64,000 bases of DNA from Sphaerolaimus hirsutus (taxonomy: Eukaryota > Nematoda > Chromadorea > Monhysterida > Sphaerolaimidae). Both the position numbers and the translations under genes were made by a program. Below, piece by piece: positions 1 to 12,400 of the stretch; the first letter of the stretch is position 1; each line of letters opens with the position of its first letter. The notes beneath the pieces are model-generated. The model made no database searches. It was given only the letters and a program-made list of their open reading frames with translations, and was not told the DNA's origin. The stretch spans positions 20,474,104-20,538,103 of the forward strand of contig OZ038456.1 in the NCBI GenBank assembly GCA_964036195.1, read 5' to 3'.

Positions 1-152
1 CATACGTATAACATTGTACGAGATTGTCCACAAAGTCACTCGAGTACACACTTTCGCATCACGTCATTTTTTTCAATTTTAACGTTTTTGATATGACATT
101 GTCTTCATGACCTATGGGGATCAATTTCTCCATTTCAGAAATCACACACACT

Positions 153-672
153 GTAAATATCAGAGTTGTACAAATACTGGTATTTTCGGAAAACGTAAAC
201 GTAAACGTAAATACCTTTTCTAAATTGTGAGTATTAATACTGAAAACGTAAAATACTTTTAAAATACACGGGTAAACGTAAAAAAAACGTAAACGTAAAA
301 ATTCATTTGAAGTGCACAACCCGTTATCAGATGCATTGAAAAACACCTTTGTTTTTCCTATTTCAAGCATTTCTCTGCTAATACGATCACATTTTTGCTT
401 ACCTATGTTATTTATCAAACAATTAAGCAGCTAATTGCCCAAAAATACAAATTGTATTTTTTGTATCAGAAAAAAGTACAAAAATGCACTGTTTTTGTGC
501 ATTTTCCATTCGATTTTTACGTTTTCTCTGGTACCCGGGTAATTGTGCCAGGAAAACGTAACAAAACGTAATGGTATTTTTGGAAAACGTAAACATAAAC
601 GTAAATATAAATACCCAAATAACCAGGTATTTCAGGTAAACGTAAATACGTTTTTCCAACTCTGGTAAATAT
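153..672. mobile_element. hAT-like non-autonomous element (CAGAGTTG family)
   Basis: The element runs 161-664 between an exact 8-bp target duplication, GTAAATAT (153-160 and 665-672). Its ends are CAGAGTTG and CAACTCTG. The subterminal regions hold tandem CGTAAA-type motifs, on the left at about 188-300 and on the right at about 550-660. No transposase reading frame is visible. The 8-bp duplication and the CAGAG start are those expected of hAT superfamily elements. Confidence 0.85.
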
Positions 673-1113
673 ACCGCAAATCCTCGAATAAGACCCCCCT
701 CGAATAACTCATCTTGAATAACTCCCCCCTGTTGGCGAGGTGGGGACAAAATAACTCCCCCCCCCTCGAATAACTCCCCCATCTTTCCCCTCCGGATGAA
801 AACTATACAATACAAAAATGCAAAAGAATATTATCTTACAGCAGCAACAGCAGACACATGATGTGTATGCAGTGTATACACATCTTTTTGTTGTTGTTGG
901 AATGTTATATACCTGAATTATATGAGTTTACAAACTGCACCCATACAATGAATTAAGTCAAAGTTTTATAAGGAAAAAATAATCCCCCCTCGAATAACTC
1001 CCCCCCTCGAATAACTCCCCCCTCGAATAACTCCCCCCCTTGAATAACTCTCCCCTCCAAAACGTCTGAGGAAAAAATAACTCCCCTGGGGTCTTATTCG
1101 AGGAGTTAGGGTA
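672..1113. mobile_element. TA-target inverted-repeat element (CCGTATT/CTCGAA family)
   Basis: The ends at 674 and 1111 are inverted copies (left CCGCAAATCCTCGAATAAG, right its complement) flanked by TA. Subterminal tracts alternate runs of C with CGAATAACT. It abuts the right target duplication of the preceding hAT-like element. No coding capacity is visible. Confidence 0.75.
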
Positions 1114-1351
1114 GTCATCGACAGAAAATGTCGACAATTTAGGTTCTAGGTGTTGTCGAGTTAGAATTTTGAATTAAAAATTTGAAAACATGAAATCAAT
1201 GATGTTTCGGTGACGTTTTATTCGTTTCGCCTCTTATTTGTCGTTATGCTGTAAATCCACCTTAATTACTACTCTAGGATCACAACCGATCGCACAAATA
1301 TGTCAGCGTTCAGCCAAACTTTTTGATTCAGTCAGCCTGACTACCGTATTG

Positions 1352-1440
1352 AATATAGTATACCTCGGTTAAGCCCCCTCGAAAAAATCCTCGAATAACT
1401 CCCCCCTGTTAGCTGATTGATGAAAAAATACCCCCCAAAG
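1352..1440. repeat. Fragment of the CTCGAATAA poly-C element family
   Basis: CTCGAATAACTCCCCCC and related motifs are present, but no paired ends or target duplication are seen. It is a broken or very diverged copy. Confidence 0.5.
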
Positions 1441-1679
1441 ATAATATTAATAAAATGCAGAATATTAATTCAAAACAAAAGTGTGCAAATGCATCTTGAA
1501 GGCTGCAGAACATAAAGATGTATCCAAAATTTAACAGAATAATTATAAAATACAAAAATGTAGTGTAAAAAAATCGAAAAGTATTTAAAAAAATTTTTGT
1601 TGGCCTTGTTCTGCCATTTTTTCTTAAACTGTGTCTCAGTGGATCTTTTTTTCCTGACACTTTCTGAATGTAATTCCAC

Positions 1680-1972
1680 ATTAAACTTAGTGATGGAAAA
1701 AGCGCCAGGACTTTGGCGCCGAGCGCCAAAAGCGCCATGGCGCTTTTCCGAACCCCAACGCCAAGCGCCAATGGCGCCATAGCAAAATGGCGCCAAGCGC
1801 CAGCGCCAGGCATTTTGTTCCTGACACCAAGCAAAAATAGCGCCAAGCGCCAAAAGCGCCATGGCGCTTTTTATGGGTGTGGCGCCAAGCGCCAATAGCG
1901 CCATGGCGCTTTTTTCTTTGGCGCTAGTGCCAGACGCCCGCGCCATGTCACTTTTCCATCACTAACTAAACT
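1680..1972. mobile_element. hAT-like MITE with GCGCCATGGCGC arrays (TAGTGATGG family)
   Basis: The terminal inverted repeats are TAGTGATGGAAAA (from 1688) and its complement (to 1964). The flanking 8-mers ATTAAACT and ACTAAACT differ at one base, so this is a degraded 8-bp target duplication. The interior is a degenerate array of AGCGCCATGGCGCTTTT palindromes. Reading frames across it are translations of the array and not genes. Confidence 0.8.
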
Positions 1973-3432
1973 ATGTCTGATCAACAAAAAAAATTACGGT
2001 ACTTGGTTATTTTATACAAATGCCCTTTAATTGCTCACAGTCTGAAAGACCTTGGGTGATTGATTAAGTCGGTTCTAACCGCGTGATGTGGGTGCAATTA
2101 TTTCCGTTAAAATATGACAACAGAATTGTTATTGATCTGTCATTCTTTGTTGTATTTTTGCGCTGCTACTGTTACAATGTTGCACGGGGTAGTTTACTGC
2201 CGGTAAGCTGAACATTTCGTAAACTCATAAATGAACTTTGAGTGGCATTTGAGTTTACTGGAAGTAGGTGTTCGTCAACTGCAGTTGACGGAGTGTTGAA
2301 AAACACATCTGATAAATGAGTTTACAAAATTTTTGAAATTTCATTGGTGAACTAGTCTGTGCAACGAAAATGTACTGAATGATACTGAAAGCTGTACAAA
2401 GAGTGTTATCGTATTTTGATGAATAAAGTTGCGTGAATTGTTGCGTAGAGATTCAGTCGATTTCTAGTAAATTTTTAAGTAAATTTCTAGTAGTTTTGGC
2501 ACGCAGCCAGCTGTGCCGAATATTGGAGGTATACCTTATATTGGAGGTAATGGCGGCCCACGCACTAGTTGACACTCGTGTGTCAACTGGTCTGTGTCAA
2601 CTCAGATGTCGGAGTCACGCGTCGCACAGTGATGTTCCAATCCAATGCACTTGCCGTAATATTTATTAGTCAACATTGCCGCATGTCCATTTGCGATCGT
2701 TCTACGACACGTGAAGTTCAAATCTGAGTTGACACGCACTAGTTGACACACACTAGTTGACACCAGTGTCAACTAGTGTGTTTGCCGCCAATACGGTATC
2801 TGGGAATGCGCATAGATTTGCATCTACACAACAACATAATATTTTCAAGCATTGTTTTTATTTTATTTACATAATTCATCGTTTGATGGTAAATATGCGT
2901 TCCTTCACTATTTTTCTACGGCAGCTGAAACGAACAGACTACATTTGCTTCATTAAATTCGTTCAATATCTCCTAGTGTGAGGATATAAATTGAGGGAAA
3001 CAAGTGTGCGAGTTTAGGCCTGAAAAATAGTGTTTTATGTCTATTGCTGTGGTCATATAGCAATCCCTGTGAAGCTATTTATAAGGAAAAGCGTGAAAAG
3101 TTGTGCTGTTTGAACCTTATTATTTTTCCACATTCAAGTGTCTCATATCCAACCATTTTTTACCTCGATTAACTCAGAAAGTTAAAGTAAAGGATCCAAT
3201 ATTCAGCCTTTCAATTTCTTTCTATTTCTCTCATAAACAATCTGTTAACGTTTTTTTCCCACTTGTACAATTCAAACTTCAGTAGCAAATTAATGCATTA
3301 AATTTAATCATCCACAGAAACAGTCGAATTAATACATGAACTAAAATCTAAATCTTTCTGCAACTTTTTATAATGAAATCATTAATCAGACTATTATTCA
3401 AGATCTAAAAAACCTATTGAATTTCAATCAAA
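1973..3432. other. Non-coding stretch with short palindromes and CTAGTTGACA repeats
   Basis: I found no exon with convincing splice sites here. At 2219-2335 is a copy of a palindromic repeat centred on GTCAACTGCAGTTGAC, flanked by inverted AAACTCA and TGAGTTT; related copies lie near 41340 and 59695. At 2550-2785 the motif CTAGTTGACA or its complement occurs at least five times. The rest looks like ordinary AT-rich intergenic sequence upstream of the gene that starts at 3433. Confidence 0.5.
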
Positions 3433-6400
3433 ATGGACACTAGAATTTCTGCATCCAGTGAACAGGATCAAACATGTAGTTATGGCAAAATTCCCCAGTC
3501 GATATCTGTTTACACTGTTGATTTGAGGTAGGTTACAGATTTTTCAAGTGTTTTATTTGAGTGGTTTGAAACTTTTTTGTGCAAGTGCAATTCTTCGATC
3601 ATCATTAGTGATAGTGATGGAATGGCGCCATGGCGCTGGCGCCATTTGAGGGCACCATAGCATCATTGGCACTTGGTTCCGTTTTTCTGTGACGCCCCAG
3701 CGCCATAAAATGGCGTCATTTCCGTTGGCGCGGCACCTTCTCAAAATGGCGCTATTTTTGTGTGATCAGGCGCCAATGGCGCCATTGAAAAATAGGACGC
3801 AAGGCGCCAATGACGCCACAGGAAAAGGGTGCGGCGCCCTCAAATGGCGCCATTCCATCAGTACCGGTAGGTCGAGATATCATTTATCAAGTACAGTATT
3901 TAAGTAGCGGAAAAATTTGACACTTACTTTAATACAACTGTGCTTGCTGCAGCGCAGCGATATCACTTTTCGAAATCGCTAGGAAAAATGAGTCATATAG
4001 TGAAAAATATTCGACTTTCCATGTGATAAATAGATCATTGCAATGCAAATGCAACCCTGCATAAGTTTACATATCACCCACTTTACCACTTGAATACAAC
4101 GTTACTTACCACTTTTCATGTCACTTGAACACTTAACACTGAATTGATCCCGCCCCAGAACCACAACATCATTAGCCGCCCTGAATCTTTAAGTCTACTT
4201 GAAAGTGATGTACTTCCATTCGAAAATCGAATTAGAGAGCTTTGCAATTGACTGACAGTTGACAAAGCAAAAGTCATTATGTGGTTTGCATCACGTGCTT
4301 TCAACTATTTTGTGGACCGCTATCTTCAGTTCGTCACATGTTTAGCTTACCGTATTTACTCGAATAATTCCCCATCTTGAATAAGTACCCCTTGAATAAT
4401 CCCCCCCTGTTAGACGAGTAAAAATACCCTCTCGAATAATTCCCCCATTCATGCAAGTGATAAATTTGTTGGGTATAGGTAATGGAAAAATAACCAAAAA
4501 TGGCATGTAATGTTCTTATCAAAGCATTTTTCATGAAATGAGTTGATAAAAACATGCTTGAAAATTTTGACGAAATAATGATTCCCCTTGAATAGCCCCC
4601 CCTCAAAACCGTCTCACAAAAAATAATTCCCCGGGGTAAATACGGTAAAATTATTACCTGAGTGGTGTTTTTTTCTAAACTCGAACGAAAAGTAATGATC
4701 GTAAATAAGCCGACGCAATATAAACTTCACGCTGACACATGCGTCGTTGATGCAATTTTAAACTTTAAATATGAATTTTGAATGATAAACGTTTAAACAC
4801 GGAAATAATAAGTTCTTCGGTAAGTTTTTATTTTCCCTTCAGCTTTTATTTGTCATTATGCTGTAAATGCCCCTTTCCTTTGACATCAGCAAAAATGACC
4901 TCATTTTACGGAAAACGGAAACGGAAAATTATGCATTTTTTATATCGGGACCCGGAAATGGAATATGGAAGAGACAACTAAATCTCAGATGATGGAAAAT
5001 AGAGAATGAACAACTAAAAATATTGTTGCCGGAAAACATTAATTTCTGAGTTCACCAATATTCCCCTAACTTAAATCTCCCAAACACAACATTATCATGC
5101 ATAGGGCCATTATATTTTACCCATGTAAATATTTATGTGTTCATTCGGGTGTAAATCTGACGCAATTACACACTATGGGTGGCTTCTGAAGCCAAAAACA
5201 ATAGCCTTACACTCGGCTGCTTTACTTATAGAGTTTTAAGTTCCGGACCGAGATATTTGTCCCGCGTCCCAAAATGCGGGACTTTCGGGTTCCGGTCCCG
5301 ACATTTTTGTCCCGCTTCTGGCAAACAATTTTCTCAGTTTGGGTGATGCTTTTTCAATTAATTACAGCTTTGAAAATTGGAAAACTTCTAAAAAATAGAA
5401 ATGGAAATCCGCTTCGAATTTGCATTTTTTCCAACCTCCAGCTTTGACCCGAGATATTTAAGTCAACTCCAGACAAACTAGTCATAGACTCAGTCCAAAA
5501 AATAATAAGCTCAGTCCCTATCCGACGGTCCTGCAATCCCGATTTCGGGTCAATCAGGTGATAAATTTCAATTGTTTCAAAAACTTGGTATACTCGGCAG
5601 ACACGATACTCTACAAACAGATAGGAGTTATGTCTTCGGCTGGCAGACGGCCAGCTGAAAACTTATGGAAGACGTGCTGATGACGAAGTGATGACGTTAT
5701 GAAGACGTGACGGCGAGAGATGATGATGACGACGAAAGTGATCACGTCATGATGCAGTGTTTCCCCCGGAAAAATGTACGGCCTAATGTCATCCGAGTAT
5801 AGGTAGTTCCTATTTGACACAGTTGTTAATGAGTATTATTTACTTTTACTCAAAAAGTACGTATACTCGAGTACCGAGTAAATACGCGTACGCATACTTT
5901 GAAAAAGTACCTGTACTCGCCTGTACGCTTAATTTTTGAGAGTACTCGAGTACAGTAGAGTAATTTTTGCGAGTACAGAAAGAGTATTTTTTATATTCGA
6001 TACCCCTGCTATTCATACAGAATACAGGGGTGGGCATCTTCAGTTAACACTGGAAAATCGCAATAGCTTGAGCTTCGATTGAGCTATCATAATGAAATTT
6101 TAACACGATAGAGTGGACTCCATAGGACACCTATTCTGAAGTTTGCAGCGCAAACGGCCACATTTTGGGTCAGTTGTGGAACACACAGTTTTTAGTGTAA
6201 TTTTGTGACTTGGTGTCACCTGTTGCTTGTTGTTCATTGAGTGGAAGTGTTTCAAAAAGTTTTTTTTTAACTTCATATCACTGAACACAATCACTACAAC
6301 TATCACTTTATGTATCCACTATCCTTCTCCAAATCATATTTCAACGGTTCTCGAATGACAGGAGAGTTTTCACCCTCATCTCAGTGCTCAACTCTTCCAA

Positions 6401-9400
6401 TGACTCCTTAGTCACCTCAATCAACATGCCAACTGTGTCGATTGATTGTATTCTTGCTGTAGACAAGCTGCGTGTCATGTGCTCATAGCCAGTGGTCACA
6501 GATGCTCAGATCCGGTGACTGTGCCGGCTATGCTGGCCATGTTGCAATAAAAAGTCTGCTGTCATAACTCACCCAAAATGTGGCCATTTGGGCTGCAAAC
6601 TTCAGAATAGGTGTCCTATGGAGTCCACTCTATTGTGTTAATATTCCATTGTGATAGCTCAATCATAGCTCAAGCTTTTGCGATTTTCCCAGCGTTAACT
6701 GAAGATGCCCACCCCTGTACTTATTAATAGAGAGAAAACACCTTTTTGTTGTCTAGCGTAAACATTCAAAAGGCTCCCTTCTACTTTTTCCAGAAAGAAA
6801 ATGTAATTTTACTCGCTTTTACGCTTTCCTGAGAGAGAAAATACTCGAATTTACGCTTTCTGAAAAAAAAGTATTTTACTCATATTTACTCGCTAGTAAA
6901 AGTAAAAAATTTTTACTTTACGCTTTCTGTACTCGATGGGTGAGTAAAAACAAATTACTTTACGCATACGCATACTTTGAAAAAAGTTTGGTACTTTTAA
7001 CAACTCTGCATTTCACAGCTGATGAACTTTTATGGGTGGTCTTTGCACACAAAAAGCCGCAGCAGTGGCAAATTTGAAAAAAAAATTCAGATAGACAATA
7101 GAATCAATCATGCACAGATGAATACATATATAAATACTTGTTTACTTATTATATATTTGAAAACAAACTTTTGAAAACGTCATGGCTGTAAAAACAAGAG
7201 AATCATTTGTGTAAATTATGTTCAGTGCAGGAATGCTTTCGTTTCGTAGCGCCGCGCCATGGTGCTATTGGCTCCTTTCTTTATGGCGCTGAAATCGTAG
7301 GTATTTTAACATTGAATGGTAATAAATGGCGCCAATTATTTCTGGCGCTTTACACTGGCGATTTTCCTTATTATTTTCTATCACTTTTTGTGTCCCCACA
7401 TGGGGGGATGACACTTGATTTCCTTCAGATAGATTTTTTTGCAATTAGCCCCCTAGCCCCTAGAAATCTCAAACCCAGTTATCAAATTCATTACATGGTC
7501 TTGGAAATTGGGTTTTTAGACATCCTTTTCAATCAATTGAGTGATTTCATAATCTGAATGAAATCCGAGTAAATTTAAATTTTGTTCACATTTTTAGATT
7601 GACCCATTTGGACTACCGTATTTCTTCTAATAGAACGGCATACCTCCAATGGAACGGCACCTCCAATAGATCAGCAGGTTTTGACACTTTTTTACACCCA
7701 CGAAAAGAATAGAACGGCAGCTTCCAATAGTACGGCACCTTCAATAGAACGGCAGGTAGAAAGTACGTTACAGGAGTGCCAAAACACAAAAAATTTTGAA
7801 AAACTGGTAGTGGAAACATTTTAGTGAGAACAGGGTTTTCAGAACTGATTCAGGGGTTGTTGTCACATTTGGTTTTGTTTAAATTGATGCTCTGATATTA
7901 AAATTTCGTTCATGTCTAACTAACAATACTATGTTCAAATGAAAATATATGATGAAAAAATAGTACGCCAGCCTCCAATAGAACGGCAGTTAAAAAGTTG
8001 ACGGAAACAGAACGGTGCCGTTCTATTAAAAGAGATACGGTAAGCGGTAAGGCAAGTAAACTTAACATTTAAGTAAATGGTACATTGCTCCAATTAGTTT
8101 GAGCTTAGTAAATACTGCTATCTTTCCGGTAGGGTTGGCACTTGATTTTTTTAAACTGGTTTTTATTTAAAAAATCTGATTTTTAAAAAAAAATCAAAGG
8201 GGGTAAACTGATTTTAATTTAAAAAAATCAAAAGGCAAAATTTCTGGTAGACTTGCACTAGGTATTTTGCAATTTTTTTGGGCGCAAGTACGCAATTTCT
8301 CATACACATTACCATTGGTGGTGTTCTCATGGGTTTTGTGGCATTTTTAGTGTAAAAGCTTCTATTTATTCATGTTACTGTGTGTGATGAAGCCACCGAA
8401 GTTAATGACCTCTGCCACTGATTCCGGCAACTCCAAGACCGTATTGAGCAACGGTCTCTAGAGTGGATAGATTTTCCTTGCAGCCAAAATGATCACTTGC
8501 CGGCAGCCAATTGCGTTTATTTTGTTGTTGCGTATTGGAAAAGGGGTTTGAGATTGTTTCAGGTACTTTATTGTTGATCAGATTCAGCATAAAATACAAA
8601 AGCGCAATGTTAGCAAGCTTCCTAGTTGAAGTTTCTATTGCTAACTAATTTATTCCAAACTTGGGGTCAAAAGACGGTAAGAACTACGTCAAAAAATGGT
8701 GAAGTAAAAACTTCCAAAGTTGCAGAAACACGGAAATTTGTATAGAAAGCGTAGCTACAGTACTTTCCTAAGTGTAATGCACAAATAAAACACATTTAAC
8801 CTAAACAGTTGGCTTACACAGCGTGCACATATATTTGAACAATTATGGTACAGAAATACATCATACAAATTGGGTGAGAAAGAAACCATTAATCTTGCGG
8901 GGCACCAAATCGGCAAACTTGGGCAAATTACTAATCTATTTCAATTTGTCAGAAAACATTGACACACTTTTGGAAACTAATTTGATAGAGTTGGAAACTC
9001 AAAATAGTGTTGCAAATGTTCCTAATGATATAAGTAGAGCAGGGTACATATTTAATACTTTGTCAATCACTTCCTGAAAACGTATAATTAATAAATGAGC
9101 AAATTGGGGTTCTATTCAAGGTAAATGGGTGTCATAATTGAATTTGGCATGAAATTCTATATAAAAAACATGTGAACTACCTAATATGTGCAGAACATTT
9201 ATTTGGCTAAATAATAAAGCATTGTGAAGTTAGTTGAATATACCTATGCGAAGGGCTAGGTAAATGTGTGCTAGTCAAATGGGTTGAGTTAAATATGCAG
9301 GGTGCTAATTCTCTAATAGGACGCTAGTTCAAAGAAGTTATGTAAAGTAAAGTAAATATACTTTAACAAGGTTTGACGCTTCCATTTTACATGTAAACTA

Positions 9401-12400
9401 TGTGAATGTATATATCAAAATGATCAAAAATTATGGCGAATCGAATGAGCCTAAATTTATGTCCATAAACATAAATATAACATAATTGACCTTTTCACTT
9501 AAATATTCTACACAATTCTCCAAATAACTGACAAAACACTTTATGAATCAAATATTCTCCGTGGATAAATAATATAGTGCATAAAAGTGAATATTAGTTG
9601 TGGTTAAATAATATAGTGCATAAATTACCGTATTACCTCGAAATACCCCCAGGGGGTTTATTATTTTGTCAGCAAAATTTGAGGGGGGGATAATTTGAGG
9701 GGGGGGGGGTTTATTCGAGGGGGGGGGTCTATTATTTCGCCAGAAATTTTCGGAAATTCCCCATACGCAGACATAGAAAAATCGAACAATCACATAGATT
9801 TATATGTGTTTATAGGCATATATTACTGTATATACACAAAAACCCTTCCCTAACGTCACTTAATCATCACTTTTAACGTGTGTTCTGCATAGTACAGATC
9901 ACAAACTGCGGTATTTGTCATGTACGTTCACGTTACACTCGATTTTGGGGGGGTATTTCGAGGGGGGGGGGGTTTATTATTTCCTCAGCCGAAATTTAGG
10001 GGGGGGGGGTATTTCAAGGGGGGGGGGGGTTAATTCAAGGGGGGATAATTCGAGGTAATACGGTAAATAAATTGAACAAATGGATAAAATGAACCTAATT
10101 ATCAAATCTCTGTATTCTCTGTCTATCCATTCCACTACGGTCAACACACTGTGTAATAATAAGCCATGCTGTGCTAGTGTAGTATATAATAAATATGCAG
10201 CCAATGTGCTGCCACATACTTCTACATAGTGTAACATCACTGTCAAGGACGTAGCCAGGGGGGGTGGGGGGGTGGCCGCCCCCCCTTCCCGGGCCGGACC
10301 AAAAAATGTGCCAGAAATGGCACTTTCAGACAACGATTTTGTCGACAGTTTGAAAAATTTTTGCGCGCAAGCGCACATTCTCCCTTCACAACATATCTTT
10401 TTGGCTGACCAGTCTCCGCGGCCTAAAAGCCAGTGAAAATGGACTCAATTTTTGTCCATGTCGCTGTATATGCCTGTAAAATACAGACATATACTGCTGT
10501 TTTGGCGCCAATGCCAACGCCAGTGGCGCCATGGCGTGGCGCCTGCGAATGGCGCCAGCGCCATGGCGCCATTCCCCTACAACAGGGGTAAAATTTTTTT
10601 GGGGGGGGGGGGGCGCCGCCCCCCCTGTTCACCGGGCTCCGTATACAATCCGCCCCCCCGCTCAAAAATCCTGGCTACGTCCCTGATCACTGTCAATGTA
10701 TTAGCCTTCTATTACAACATTATTTAAGCACTTTTCCATGCTGAACTTCACTTGAAGTCACGAACGTCCAACAAAAGGTGATATACGTAATAAGTTGACA
10801 TAAAAATGGATATTTTTGAAAAAAATCACTGCTTATAATGCTATCCCATGACTCCACACTCATAATATGACCACAATAGACATAACAATACATTGTCTGA
10901 CACTTAACATACACATATTTTTCTGTATACCCCCATTTTGGACGATTTAAAAAAAATCTGATTTAAAAAAAGATCTGATGTTAATTTTTTAAAAATTGAT
11001 TGAAAAAAAATCAAGGCGTTTAAAAAAAATATATTTTTTTCCAACCCTACTTTCCGGTCTACATATTTTATGATATGATATGTATGTAGATTCATATGAT
11101 TAGGGTTGGGAATTTCAAAATTTTCGGTTCCGGTTCTCGGTTCTCGGTTCCAAAAGATTTCGGTTCGGGTATCGGTTTTCGGTTTCTAAAAATTTTCGGT
11201 TCCGGTTCTCGGTTCGGTTCTTAAACTCGGTTCCGGTTCGGTTCTTTCGGTTCTAAAATGATCAAAATTTCGGTTCCGGGTAATAAAATAACCGGGTATC
11301 GGGTAATAATCGGCTGAACAACAGAAAAACAATATACCCAAGTTTACATGTGTAAGTACATTGGTTGGATATTTCATACTACAGGAGCATATCACAGCTT
11401 ATTCAGGGACGTATCCATGATTTTTGAGCGGGGGGCTGCTTGTTTACGGAGGCCGGCGAGGGGGGGGGGGGGCTCAGCCCCCCAAAAATTTTTAGCTAAA
11501 CTCGGGTTACTTTATGCCATACAATTCTGCTGACCGTAACCCATGCATGACGTCATTTTTGGAATTCAGCCAAAAATGAAAAATGGGTTAAATACAATGC
11601 GTAACGAAAATGACGAAATCTTGTGGTGTTGTAATTTTCATCATTTACTTTTGTTTCGTTGATTTATGATAAACTCGGCAAACATTATGCCATACAATGT
11701 CTGCATGACACCATAACAAATAAAAATGGAGATAAATAACACTCCAGATAAATATTTGAATATCTGACCGACATGGAGGTGGGCTACCGTAAATTCTCTA
11801 ATTTAGCGACACTCTCCAAAAATGCGACCCACTGAGAAAAAAACATTTAAAAAATGACGTGACGTTGACACAATCTGCGAAAGCCGGGGATTCGGCGCTT
11901 TCGGACAAGGCGGCGGGCTGTTAGCAATATGTAGACGAAAATTTTGTCAGCGCTCTTTTTTTAAAAAAGCAACGTTTTAAAAAAGTGCTTGACAAAAGCG
12001 CTGGCCATCACCAGTTCATTTACACCAGGAAAATGTAGAGTTTAATTAAGGGGTCAATGTTTCTAGATTTTGGCATAATGCCAAAGTATGATATGAATGA
12101 TTTGCGGCGGTTGGGAACAGCATGACATAGATCCACCGACTGTGAACTGCCCCAGAACATGAATTTCATGTCATTTTACCCCTTCAATAAAAATTTATTT
12201 GTAGACGTGTTTTAACTCCTGAAAATCTGACAGATCAAGCAAATCAAAACAAAAATTTGTACTCACCCATCACTTTTCTTGTTCCATTCCGATGGAATGT
12301 GCATTTTTGATATAAATGAAATCGTTTTTCACTATAATAGGTAATGTTATTCCTAAAAAAGCAGAAATGGGACAGTAAAACATGTGTAGATGTCACATTT

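Larger units (their letters stand above)
8122..11057. mobile_element. 2.9-kb hAT-like element (TAGGGTTGG family) with two younger insertions inside
   Basis: The element spans 8130-11049 between an exact 8-bp duplication, CTTTCCGG. Its ends are TAGGGTTGGCAC and CCAACCCTA. Subterminal tracts repeat TTTAAAAAATCTGATTT in both directions. Inside lie a TA-target element (9626-10065) and a CAGGGACGTAGCC element (10236-10693). Small frames at 8402-8599 (-) and 8823-9077 (+) show no transposase motif I can recognise. Confidence 0.85.

Noticed and set aside
1409..1946. Long minus-strand frames of about 150 residues rich in MALLALGA
   Set aside because: They are translations of the GCGCCATGGCGC array and flanking AT-rich sequence; similar frames appear at every array copy.
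8402..9077. Transposase gene within the 2.9-kb TAGGGTTGG element
   Set aside because: The two short frames show no DDE, BED-finger or dimerisation-domain motif that I can recognise.
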